Source of the DNA: Planosporangium thailandense
GTDB taxonomy: Bacteria; Actinomycetota; Actinomycetes; Mycobacteriales; Micromonosporaceae
Direction: 5' to 3'
Length of the DNA: 64,000 nt
Assembly: GCF_011947195.1 (NCBI RefSeq)
Contig: NZ_JAATVY010000007.1
Span: 62,001-126,000 of the forward strand
Part shown: piece by piece, positions 52,338-60,539 of the stretch
Position numbering within the stretch: the stretch's first letter is position 1
Layout: each line of letters begins with the position of its first letter
Made by a program: the position numbers and the translations under genes
The notes under the pieces: model-generated
Told to the model about the DNA's origin: nothing
The model's database searches: none
What the model saw: the letters and a program-made list of their open reading frames with translations, nothing else

Positions 52338-53957
52338 CTAGGCCGAAGGGAGTTGCCGGAGAGTGCCGTCGAGGATCTGCTCCCGCAGCCGGAACTTCTG
52401 GAGCTTGCCCATCGCGTTGGTCGGTAGCCCGGTCGTCAGGTACCAGGTCTTCGGTGTCTTGTTCGGAGCGAGCCGCTCCCGGACGAAGTCGTGCAACTCC
52501 GTGCCGGAGGGTGGCTTGTCCTCGTCCCGGGGCTGGATGACCGCGGCGACGACTTCGCCCCACCGTTCGTCGGGAACGCCGACCACGACCGCGTTCACGA
52601 CCTTGGGATGGGTCACCAGCACGGCCTCGATCTCACGGGGATAGATGTTCTCCCCGCCACGAATGATCATGTCCTTGAGGCGGCCGGTCACGCGGAGATA
52701 GCCGCGTTCGTCGAGTACGCCCAGGTCGCCGGTGTGCAGCCACCCGTCGGCGTCGACGGTCTGGCTCGTCTGCTCCGGCATGTCGAAGTAACCGAGCATC
52801 GCCTGGTAGCCGCGCGCGCAGATCTCACCGGACCCGCCGACCGGCAGGGCGTGCCCGTTGATCGGATCGACGATCTTGACCTCGACCTGCCACAGCGGCC
52901 GGCCCACCGTGTCGCACTTGTCCTGCGGCGCGTCGTCGGGGCTCGTCTGCGCGATGATGGGGCTCAGCTCGGTCTGACCGTAGACGGTCGTGAACCGGGA
53001 GGTGAATCGCCGCTCGACCTCGGTGACGAGGGCGGCCGGCACGGTGTCACCGCCGGAGGCGGTGATCCGCACGGAGCTGAGGTTGTAGGCGTCGAAGTCG
53101 GGATGACTGAGCAGGCCGACGTACATGGCCGGCACTCCCGCGTACAGATCCGCCTTCCACTCCTGCAGGGACTCGAGGATCAGCGTCGGGTCGAAGAGCT
53201 GGCAGAGCACCAGGGTGCCGCGACTGGCCGCGGTGCCCAGGACCGACATGCCGCAGCCCGCGGTGTGGAAGAGCGGAAGCGCGGTGGCCCACACGCCGTG
53301 GCGGGGGAACTGCGCGCGCACGTGTACGTGGTACGCGTTGGTGATCAGCCCGCGGTGGTGCAGCAGCGCGCCCTTGGGGAAGCCGGTCGTGCCCGAGGTG
53401 TACTGCAGCTGCGCCGCGTCGGTGGGCGCGACGCCCGGCAGCGGCCGTTGCGGGCCGGCGAAGGCCCGCAGCTCGGCGCCCCACGTGGAGAGCCGGATCG
53501 CCTCCCGCAGATGGGGGACGCGGGATCGGACGTCGGAGACGATCGAGGCCATGTCCGTGCCGCGGAATGCGTCGACGTAGGCGATGCCGACCGACTTCGA
53601 CTGCCGGAGCACGTACTCCAGTTCGCCCGCGCGGAGGGCGGGGTTGGCGGTCACGAGGACCAGGCCGGCCAGCGCCGCGCCGTACTGCAGGATCACCCAC
53701 TCCGGCACGTTCGGCGCCCATACGGTGATGTGCTCACCGGGCTCGAACTTCGTCAGCAGCCACTGCGCGGCCCGCTCGGCGTCGGCGAGCAGTTCGCGGT
53801 AGGTCCAGACGCGGGCCTCCTCGCCGGGCGCCACCGCGATCAGGGCGCGCCGGTCGGGCTCGGCGTGCGCGACCTCTCGCAGCAGGTCGCCGGCGGTCAG
53901 GTCGACGATCGCCTCGCCGGTGTCCGCCGGCCAGTACGAGGTGTTCAGGGTGGCCAC
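52338..53957 (-). CDS. Acyl-CoA ligase / AMP-dependent synthetase
   Basis: A 539-residue adenylate-forming enzyme. P-loop motif YTSGTTGFPKG near residue 190, YGQTELSPI, the hinge region GWLHTGDLG and the C-terminal GRLKDMIIRGGENIYPREIE are all intact. The catalytic Lys is expected in TNAMGKLQKFRLR near the end. It activates a carboxylic acid as acyl-AMP and transfers it to CoA. GTG at 53955-53957 has GGAGGA six bases upstream and begins one base after the enoyl-CoA hydratase stop. The neighbouring hydratase and TetR regulator point to a fatty or aromatic acid degradation unit. The acid is not known. Confidence 0.92.
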   Translation of the reverse strand: MATLNTSYWPADTGEAIVDLTAGDLLREVAHAEPDRRALIAVAPGEEARVWTYRELLADAERAAQWLLTKFEPGEHITVWAPNVPEWVILQYGAALAGLVLVTANPALRAGELEYVLRQSKSVGIAYVDAFRGTDMASIVSDVRSRVPHLREAIRLSTWGAELRAFAGPQRPLPGVAPTDAAQLQYTSGTTGFPKGALLHHRGLITNAYHVHVRAQFPRHGVWATALPLFHTAGCGMSVLGTAASRGTLVLCQLFDPTLILESLQEWKADLYAGVPAMYVGLLSHPDFDAYNLSSVRITASGGDTVPAALVTEVERRFTSRFTTVYGQTELSPIIAQTSPDDAPQDKCDTVGRPLWQVEVKIVDPINGHALPVGGSGEICARGYQAMLGYFDMPEQTSQTVDADGWLHTGDLGVLDERGYLRVTGRLKDMIIRGGENIYPREIEAVLVTHPKVVNAVVVGVPDERWGEVVAAVIQPRDEDKPPSGTELHDFVRERLAPNKTPKTWYLTTGLPTNAMGKLQKFRLREQILDGTLRQLPSA

Positions 53958-53958
53958 G

Positions 53959-54840
53959 TCAGTCCTCCGCACGCAGCTGGGTCGCGGTGGGGACGTCCCC
54001 GCCGCCGTTCGGGATCCAGCGGCCGGAGTCGCGCCACCGGACCGCCTCGTCGAAGCCGTAGGTCGCGGCGAACTCGCGGAACCACCGGCCTTCCGGCGAA
54101 TGCCGGGTGATGCCGTCGAACAGGGTGGCGAGGATCTGGGTGCCCTGCAGGCCCATGTTGTCGTAGGCCTGGTTGATCATGAGCTTCTGCATGACAAGCT
54201 GGTTGATGGGGACGCCGGCCATCCGGTCCGCCAGCTTCTCGACCGCGGAGTCGAGCTCGTCGGCGGGCACCGCGTCGACGACCAGCCCCCAGTCGGCCGC
54301 GGTCCGGCCGTCGATCGTGTCCCCGGTCAGCAGCATCCGCTTCGCCTTCTCGGCGCCGAGCCGGTAGACCCACATCGCGGTCGTCGGGCACCCCCATACC
54401 CGGGCGGGCATGTAACCGATCCGCGCGTCCTCGGCCATCACCACGAGGTCGCAGGAGAGGGCGATGTCGCTGCCCCCGGCGACCGCGTACCCGTGCACCT
54501 TCGCGATGGTGGGCTTCAACGAGCGCCAGAGGCTGAAGAAGTTGTCCGTATTGCCCTTCATCATCGCGAAATCCTGGATCGGATCCCAGACCGGAGGCTG
54601 GAAGCTCTCCCCGGCCTCGGCGTACCGCTTCAGGTCGTAGCCGGAGCTGAACGCCCGGCCGGCGCCCTGCAGGACGACGACGTGCACCTCGGGGTCCTCG
54701 TTCGCCCGGTCCACCGCGGCCTTGATGTCCCGCGCCATCTCGAACGTGATCGCGTTGAGCCGCTCCGGCCGGTTCAGCGTGAGATAGGCCTTGCGGTCGC
54801 GGACCTCGTACAACACGGTCTGCTCGCGGTCGTCGGTCAT
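53959..54840 (-). CDS. Enoyl-CoA hydratase/isomerase family protein (crotonase fold)
   Basis: A 293-residue crotonase-family enzyme. LQGAGRAFSSGYDLKRY near residue 70 forms half of the oxyanion hole, and VHGYAVAGGSDIALSCDLVVMAEDARIGYMPARVWG near residue 120 the other half and active site. The C-terminal 60 residues are longer than in simple hydratases and end in a Trp/Arg-rich tail. ATG at 54838-54840 has GGAGTG upstream. It is the first gene of the operon and precedes the ligase. It may hydrate, isomerise or cleave a CoA thioester; the reaction is not fixed by sequence alone. Confidence 0.9.
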   Translation of the reverse strand: MTDDREQTVLYEVRDRKAYLTLNRPERLNAITFEMARDIKAAVDRANEDPEVHVVVLQGAGRAFSSGYDLKRYAEAGESFQPPVWDPIQDFAMMKGNTDNFFSLWRSLKPTIAKVHGYAVAGGSDIALSCDLVVMAEDARIGYMPARVWGCPTTAMWVYRLGAEKAKRMLLTGDTIDGRTAADWGLVVDAVPADELDSAVEKLADRMAGVPINQLVMQKLMINQAYDNMGLQGTQILATLFDGITRHSPEGRWFREFAATYGFDEAVRWRDSGRWIPNGGGDVPTATQLRAED

Positions 54841-54913
54841 GGCACTCCTCACTTCCGGCGGCCGGTGCCCGTGGACGCTCCGGCCGTGCGTTCGAGAGGC
54901 TAGGGGAATTTTC

Positions 54914-54931
54914 ACAGTCCGTCTAGACTGT
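54914..54931. promoter_or_regulatory. TetR-type operator within the hydratase promoter
   Basis: ACAGTC and GACTGT form perfect 6-bp arms around CGTCTA in the 137-bp region between the hydratase gene and the divergent tetR. On the minus strand a TTGACA box overlaps one arm, so a bound repressor would block RNA polymerase at that promoter. Confidence 0.65.
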
Positions 54932-54977
54932 CAATGTAACTTTCCGCTGGTCCGCCGCCGACCCGTAAGCTCGCGGC

Positions 54978-55589
54978 ATGGCTTCGCTCAGTCGCAAGCA
55001 GCAACGCGAGCAGACCCGGCAGCACCTCCTCGACGCGGCCGTGGCGTGCCTGGTGGAGTACGGCTACGCGGGCACCACGACCCAGCGCGTCCAGGAGCGC
55101 GCCGGGGTGTCCCGGGGTGCGCTGCTGCACCACTTCGGCTCGAAGGCCGATCTGTTCGTGGCCGCCATCCACCACATCGCCGAGAAGCGGCTGGCCCGGG
55201 TACGCGCGGCGGCCGAGACCGTCGACCCCGGACCGGACGCCGAAGAGCGCGTCGTCGCGGCGATGCGCGCCGCGATGTCCGGACCGCCGTTCCTGGCCGC
55301 GCTCGAGCTCTGGATGAGCGCCCGTACGGATCCGGCGCTGCGGGCGGCCCTGATCCCGGCGGAGCGCGGGCTCGGCAAGGCGCTGCGCGAGATATTCGAC
55401 GGGGTGTCGGGCGACAGCGACCCGCACGAGGCGCGCATCGCGTACGAATCACTGCTCGTCGTCCTTCGCGGGCTGGCCGTGACCAGCGTGCTCCGCGACG
55501 ACCGGAAGCAGGCAGAGGAGATCATCCGGTACTGGATCGAGCGCATGGCCCCGTCCGCGACCGCGCGCCGCGACGCCGGCACGGGTTGA
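54978..55589 (+). CDS. TetR-family transcriptional regulator
   Basis: A 203-residue regulator. The N-terminal helix-turn-helix (about 9-58) includes HLLDAAVACLVEYGYAGTTTQRVQERAGVSRGALLHHFGSK, the classic TetR pattern. The helical ligand-binding domain follows and ends with VLRGLAVTSVLRDDRKQAEEIIRYW. ATG at 54978 follows a short spacer with no strong ribosome site, so the transcript may be short-leadered. It is divergent from the hydratase/ligase operon and the palindrome between them is its likely operator. The inducer is probably a CoA ester or the free acid, which is inference. Confidence 0.92.
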   Translation: MASLSRKQQREQTRQHLLDAAVACLVEYGYAGTTTQRVQERAGVSRGALLHHFGSKADLFVAAIHHIAEKRLARVRAAAETVDPGPDAEERVVAAMRAAMSGPPFLAALELWMSARTDPALRAALIPAERGLGKALREIFDGVSGDSDPHEARIAYESLLVVLRGLAVTSVLRDDRKQAEEIIRYWIERMAPSATARRDAGTG

Positions 55590-55699
55590 GCGGACTCCCC
55601 TTCTGACGCGGGTCAGGACTGCGGGCGGGCGTCCGACTCCGTCCCGTTTGGCCCTTCGCGGGACAGATATTCGCTGGCTGGTGCTGCCATCATCGAGTG

Positions 55700-57115
55700 G
55701 TGCTATTGACGATCTCCACTACTCACGTCCCGGCCACGGACCTTGGCTTCCTGCTGGTCAAGCACCCAGACCGGGTGCAGTCGTTCGACACGACCGGCGG
55801 GACGGCGCACGTCTGGTACCCGGAGGCCGGCGCGGAGCGGTGCACCGTCGCGCTGCTGCTGGACGTCGATCCCGTGGCGCTGGCACGGCCGTCGAAGGGG
55901 CACCGGTCGCCGGACAGCTTCTCGCTCGGTCGGTACGTCAACGACCGCCCGTACGCCGCGTCGAGCCTGCTGACCGTCGCCCTGGGCAAGGTGTTCCGCA
56001 GCGCCCTGAAGGGCGCGAGCAGGGATCGACCGGAGCTGGTCGACGTGCCCCTGCCCTTGGAGATCAAGGTTGCCGCGCTGCCGTGCCGGGGCGGCGCCGC
56101 GATCGTGGAGCGGCTCTTCGGCCCGCTGGGCTGGACCGTGACGGCAGAACCGGTGCCGCTCGACCCCGCGTTCCCGGCCTGGGGCGATTCGCGGTACGTG
56201 CAGCTGACCCTGACCGGCCGGCAGAAGCTGTCGGATGCGCTCAACCATCTGTACGTGCTGCTACCCGTCCTCGACGACGCCAAGCACTACTGGGTGTCGG
56301 CCGACGAGGTCGACAAGCTGTTGCGCGCCGGTGAGGGCTGGCTGCCCGAACATCCGGCGAAGGAGCTGATCGCGCGGCGGTATCTGGCCAATCGGCGCTC
56401 CCTGGCCCAGAGCGCCCTCGAGCGGCTGCGGGCCGCCGATGAGCTGGAGGCGATCGCCGAGCCGCCGGCGGCGGAGGAGCTGGCCGAGGTCGAGGCCGCC
56501 GAGCGCAGGAAGCCCCTGGTCAGGTACCGGCAGGAGGCGGTGCTCGCGGCGCTCGCCGAGTCCGGCGCCACCCGGGTGCTCGACCTCGGGTGCGGCTCCG
56601 GCGCGCTGCTCCTGCGCCTGCTGGCCGATCGCCGCTACACCGAGATCGTCGGCGCCGACGTGTCGAGCGTGAACCTGCAGCTCGCCGAGCGGCGGCTGAA
56701 GCTCGACCGGCTGCCGGAACGGCAGCGCAACCGGATCACGCTGATCCAGTCGGCCCTGACCTACCACGACGACCGGCTCGCCGGCTACGACGCGGCGGTG
56801 CTGATGGAGGTCATCGAACACGTCGACGAGGTGCGCCTGCCGGCGCTGGAGCGGGCGGTGTTCGGGCACGCGAGCCCCGCCACCGTCATCGTGACGACGC
56901 CGAACATCGAGTACAACGGCCGCTACGACGGCCTGGCGGGCGGGCACCTGCGCCACGACGACCACCGCTTCGAGTGGACCCGGGCCCAGTTCGCGGCCTG
57001 GGCTGCGCGGGTCGCCGACGCGTACGGCTACGGCGTCGACCTCCGACCGGTCGGCGAAGACGATCCCGAGGTCGGCTCCCCCACCCAGCTCGCGTACTTC
57101 CGGAAGGCCGCCTGA
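55700..57115 (+). CDS. hen1: 3'-terminal RNA ribose 2'-O-methyltransferase Hen1
   Basis: A 471-residue protein. The N-terminal half (about 1-240; LLTISTTHVPATDLGFLLVKHPDR at the start) is the bacterial Hen1 N-terminal domain needed for activation of its partner. The C-terminal half is a methyltransferase with motif I LDLGCGSGALLLRLL near residue 292. The Mn-binding set lies in LMEVIEHVDEVRLP and HDDHRFEWTR. It 2'-O-methylates the 3' end at a cleavage site before ligation, preventing repeat cleavage. GTG at 55700-55702 gives the family's usual MLLTI start; a GTG three bases earlier is equally possible. It is followed immediately by pnkp. Confidence 0.95.
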   Translation: MLLTISTTHVPATDLGFLLVKHPDRVQSFDTTGGTAHVWYPEAGAERCTVALLLDVDPVALARPSKGHRSPDSFSLGRYVNDRPYAASSLLTVALGKVFRSALKGASRDRPELVDVPLPLEIKVAALPCRGGAAIVERLFGPLGWTVTAEPVPLDPAFPAWGDSRYVQLTLTGRQKLSDALNHLYVLLPVLDDAKHYWVSADEVDKLLRAGEGWLPEHPAKELIARRYLANRRSLAQSALERLRAADELEAIAEPPAAEELAEVEAAERRKPLVRYRQEAVLAALAESGATRVLDLGCGSGALLLRLLADRRYTEIVGADVSSVNLQLAERRLKLDRLPERQRNRITLIQSALTYHDDRLAGYDAAVLMEVIEHVDEVRLPALERAVFGHASPATVIVTTPNIEYNGRYDGLAGGHLRHDDHRFEWTRAQFAAWAARVADAYGYGVDLRPVGEDDPEVGSPTQLAYFRKAA

Positions 57116-59641
57116 GTGAACCTCGACATACCCGAACTGTCCCTGATCGCGCTCATCGGCATCTCCGGCTCCGGCAAGTCGACGTTCGCCCGCCGGCACT
57201 TCGCCCCGACCGAGGTGCTGTCCTCGGACGCCTTCCGGGCCATGGTCGCCGACGACGAGAACGACCAGTCCGCCTCGAAGGACGCCTTCGAGGCGCTGCA
57301 CCACGTCGCGGCCATCCGGCTGCGCGCCGGCCGTCGGGTGGTCGTGGACGCGACCAACGTCCAGAAGCACGCCCGCGCCGAACTGGTGAAGCTCGCCCGC
57401 GCGCACGACGTCCTGCCCGTCGCGATCGTCCTCGACACGCCCGAGGCCATTGCCTGGGAACGCACCGAGGCCCGGGCCGACCGCGACTTCGGCCGGCACG
57501 TGCTGCGCAGACAGCAGCAGGACCTGCGCCGCTCACTGCGGGACCTGGGGCGCGAGGGGTTCCGGAAGGTCCACATCGTCGCCGACCCCGACGACGTCAC
57601 CATCACGTACGAGAAGGCCTGGAACGACAAGCGCGACATCACCGGGCCGTTCGACATCATCGGCGACGTCCACGGCTGCCGTTCCGAGCTGGAAACGCTG
57701 CTCACGACGCTCGGCTGGCGGCTGGAGCGCGACGAGGCGGGGCGGCCGGTCAACGCCGTCCACCCCGAGGGCCGGCGCGCCGTCTTCGTCGGTGACCTCG
57801 TCGACCGCGGCCCCGACTCCCCCGGTGTGCTGCGCCTCGTCATGGGCATGACCGCCGCCGGCACGGCCCTGTGCGTACCGGGCAACCACGAGCAGAAGCT
57901 GCTGCGCAAGCTGCGCGGCCGCAAGGTCAGCGTCACCCACGGCCTGGCCGAGACCCTCGAGCAGCTGGCGGTCGAGCCGCCCGAGTTCGTCGACGCCGCG
58001 GCCACGTGGATCGACGGTCTGGTCAGCCACCTGCGGCTCGACGGGGGCCGGCTGGTCGTCGCGCACGCCGGGCTCAAGGAGGAGTTCCACGGCCGGGCCT
58101 CCGGTCGGGTACGGGCCTTCTGCCTGTACGGGGAGACCACCGGCGAAACCGACGAGTACGGGCTGCCGGTGCGCTACCCGTGGGCCAACGACTACCGGGG
58201 CTCGGCGATGGTCGTGTACGGCCACGTGCCGAACCCGAAGCCGGAATGGGTCAACAACACCATCTGCCTCGACACCGGCTGCGTGTTCGGCGGCCAGCTC
58301 ACCGCCCTGCGGTACCCGGAGAAGGCGCTGGTCTCGGTGCCGGCCGAGAAGACGCACTACGAGCCGGTCAAGCCGCTGGTCGAAGCCACCCCGGCGCGCG
58401 ACGCCACCACGCTCGACCTCGCCGACGTGACCGGCCGGCGCCACATCCGCACCGACTACGGCACGGTCCTGGTCGACGCGGAGAACGCCGCGGCCGCGCT
58501 CGAGGTGATGAGCCGGTTCGCGGTCGACCCCCGGTACCTGCTGTGGCTGCCGCCGACGATGTCCCCGCCCTCGACCTCCAGGCTGGACGGCTACCTGGAA
58601 CATCCGGCCGAGGCGTTCGCCGACTACCGGGCCGCCGGAGTCGAGCGGGTCGTGTGCGAGGAGAAGCACATGGGCTCGCGCGCCGTCGTGCTCGTCTGCC
58701 GGGACGCGGCGACCGCGGCGAGGCGGTTCGGCGTGGACGACGCCTCGTCCGGCGCCGTCTACACCCGCACCGGCCGGCCCTTCTTCGCCGACCCTGCGCT
58801 GACCGAGACGCTACTGGCCCGGGTCCGGGCGGCCGCGACCCCGGCGTTCGGCGAGCTGGACACGGACTGGCTGCTGCTGGACTGTGAGCTGCTGCCGTGG
58901 TCGGCGAAGGCCACCAGCCTCATCAAAGGCCAGTACGCCGCCGTCGGCGCCGCGGCACGCGCCGCCCTGCCCGCGGCCCTGCGCGCGCTCGACGCCGGGC
59001 TCGACCGGGGACTCGACCTCGCAGCGCTCCGGGACCGGACGGCCGCCCGCGCGACCAACGCGGACGCCTTCACCGACGCGTACCGGCGGTACTGCTGGCC
59101 CGTCGACGGGCTGGACGGCATCCAGCTCGCCCCCTTCATGGCCCTGGCCTCCGAAGGCGCCTCCCACGCGGCGCGCGACCACGGCTGGCACCTCGAACAC
59201 TGCGACCGGCTCGTCGCGGGCGACCCTGACCTGTTCCGGCGTACCGAACGGCGGACCGTCGACCTCTCCGACGAGGCGTCGGTCGAAGCCGCCACCGCCT
59301 GGTGGCGGGAGCTGACCGGCGCCGGCGGCGAAGGCATAGTGATCAAGCCCTGCGACGGGCTGCTGCACCGCGCGAACGGAAAGCTCGTCCAGCCCGGCAT
59401 CAAGTGCCGCGGCCGCGAGTACCTGCGCATCATCTACGGACCGGACTACACCGAGCCGCGTCACCTCGACCGGCTCCGCGACCGGGGCCTGCACCGCAAG
59501 CGGAACCTGGCCCTGCGTGAGCACGGCCTGGGGCTGGCCGCCCTGGACGCGGTCGCGGCCGGCGCACCACTGTGGCGGGTCCACGAACTGGTGTTCGCCG
59601 TGCTGGCGCTCGAGTCCGAGCCGACCGACCCCAGGCTGTGA
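57116..59641 (+). CDS. pnkp: Polynucleotide kinase-phosphatase-ligase Pnkp
   Basis: An 841-residue three-domain RNA-repair enzyme. The N-terminal kinase has the P-loop GISGSGKST (15-23). The central metallophosphatase (about 180-420) has DIIGDVHGC, GDLVDRGPDS and PGNHEQKLL. The C-terminal ligase-like adenylyltransferase has motif I EEKHMGSR with K517 as the AMP-accepting Lys, and a late EGIVIKPCDG. It heals both ends of cleaved RNA and, with Hen1, seals them. The GTG begins directly after the Hen1 TGA, so the two are coupled. All key residues are present, so the enzyme is likely active. The length matches the family. Confidence 0.96.
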   Translation: MNLDIPELSLIALIGISGSGKSTFARRHFAPTEVLSSDAFRAMVADDENDQSASKDAFEALHHVAAIRLRAGRRVVVDATNVQKHARAELVKLARAHDVLPVAIVLDTPEAIAWERTEARADRDFGRHVLRRQQQDLRRSLRDLGREGFRKVHIVADPDDVTITYEKAWNDKRDITGPFDIIGDVHGCRSELETLLTTLGWRLERDEAGRPVNAVHPEGRRAVFVGDLVDRGPDSPGVLRLVMGMTAAGTALCVPGNHEQKLLRKLRGRKVSVTHGLAETLEQLAVEPPEFVDAAATWIDGLVSHLRLDGGRLVVAHAGLKEEFHGRASGRVRAFCLYGETTGETDEYGLPVRYPWANDYRGSAMVVYGHVPNPKPEWVNNTICLDTGCVFGGQLTALRYPEKALVSVPAEKTHYEPVKPLVEATPARDATTLDLADVTGRRHIRTDYGTVLVDAENAAAALEVMSRFAVDPRYLLWLPPTMSPPSTSRLDGYLEHPAEAFADYRAAGVERVVCEEKHMGSRAVVLVCRDAATAARRFGVDDASSGAVYTRTGRPFFADPALTETLLARVRAAATPAFGELDTDWLLLDCELLPWSAKATSLIKGQYAAVGAAARAALPAALRALDAGLDRGLDLAALRDRTAARATNADAFTDAYRRYCWPVDGLDGIQLAPFMALASEGASHAARDHGWHLEHCDRLVAGDPDLFRRTERRTVDLSDEASVEAATAWWRELTGAGGEGIVIKPCDGLLHRANGKLVQPGIKCRGREYLRIIYGPDYTEPRHLDRLRDRGLHRKRNLALREHGLGLAALDAVAAGAPLWRVHELVFAVLALESEPTDPRL

Positions 59642-59655
59642 GCGTCACCGCCGCC

Positions 59656-59705
59656 CGGTACGCCCGCACCGGAAAACCGGTACGCCCGCACCGGAAAACC
59701 GGTGC
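59656..59705. repeat. 22-bp direct repeat with two hairpins after pnkp
   Basis: CGGTACGCCCGCACCGGAAA starts at 59656 and 59678 as part of two identical 22-bp units in tandem. Each carries an inverted repeat with an AAAA loop; the second, GCACCGGAAAACCGGTGC (59688-59705), is perfect. It lies 15 bases after the pnkp stop and 33 bases before the next start. It could act as a terminator or as a processing or regulatory structure between pnkp and rlaP. Confidence 0.75.
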
Positions 59706-59738
59706 CGGTGTGCCGGCGCGCCGTGGCATGATCCCGCG

Positions 59739-60539
59739 GTGACCGACACCGCCACCCACACCGAGCACGGTGACCGGGGCCTCGCCCTCGACGGGGAGAT
59801 CCTGCGTACCGTCGTGGGCTCCGGCGTACACGGCATCGCGATCGAGGGCACCGACGACCACGACGAGATGGGCGTGTTCATCGAGCCGCCCGCGCACGTC
59901 ATCGGGCTGCGCGCGCCGGTCGAGCACTACGTGTTCCGGACCCAGCCGGAGGGCGCGCGATCGGGCCCCGGCGACACCGACCTGGTCATGTACTCGCTGC
60001 GCAAGTACCTGCGGCTGGCCGCCAAGGGCAACCCCACCGCGCTGCTGCCCCTGTACGCGCCGCGGGATGCGGTCCTGACGCTGCACCCGCTGGGCGGGGA
60101 GTTGCGTGACCTGGCGCCGAAAGTGCTGTCACAGCGGGCGGTGCACCGGTTTCTGGGGTACCTGGAGGCCCAACGCGACCGGCTGCTCGGGCGCGGTCGG
60201 CGCAGTGACGTGCCCAACCGGCCCGAGCTCGTCGCCCGCTACGGCTATGACGTCAAGTACGCCTCGCATGCGCTCCGGCTGGCCTATCATGGCCTGGAGA
60301 TCGTCCGGGACGGCCGGCTCACCCTCCCCATGCCCGAACGCGAACGCGAACGGGTACTTCGCGTCAAACGCGGCGACGTGTCCGCGCTCGCCGACGTCCT
60401 GCACGAGATCGACGAGGTGCAGGCGGCGGTGCGGGAGCTGCTCGACAGCGGCCGTACGCCCCTGCCGGCCGAGCCGGATGTCGACACGATCTCCGAGTGG
60501 TCCGTCAGCGCCCACCGTCGCCACTGGAGCTGGAGCTAG
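59739..60539 (+). CDS. rlaP: RlaP-like nucleotidyltransferase (RNA-repair associated)
   Basis: A 266-residue protein of the COG3541 nucleotidyltransferase group, predicted to work in RNA repair with Hen1 and Pnkp. VVGSGVHGIAIEGTDDHDEMGVF near residues 25-47 carries the Gly-Ser and Asp-x-Asp style residues of polymerase-beta nucleotidyltransferases. MYSLRKYLRLAAKGNPTALLPLYAP and YGYDVKYASHALRLAYHGLEI are typical of the helical part. GTG at 59739-59741 lacks a ribosome site, but CATGAT at 59727-59732 is a plausible -10 box seven bases upstream, so the gene may be leaderless and separately expressed. Its stop codon overlaps that of the convergent GGDEF gene. Confidence 0.85.
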   Translation: MTDTATHTEHGDRGLALDGEILRTVVGSGVHGIAIEGTDDHDEMGVFIEPPAHVIGLRAPVEHYVFRTQPEGARSGPGDTDLVMYSLRKYLRLAAKGNPTALLPLYAPRDAVLTLHPLGGELRDLAPKVLSQRAVHRFLGYLEAQRDRLLGRGRRSDVPNRPELVARYGYDVKYASHALRLAYHGLEIVRDGRLTLPMPERERERVLRVKRGDVSALADVLHEIDEVQAAVRELLDSGRTPLPAEPDVDTISEWSVSAHRRHWSWS

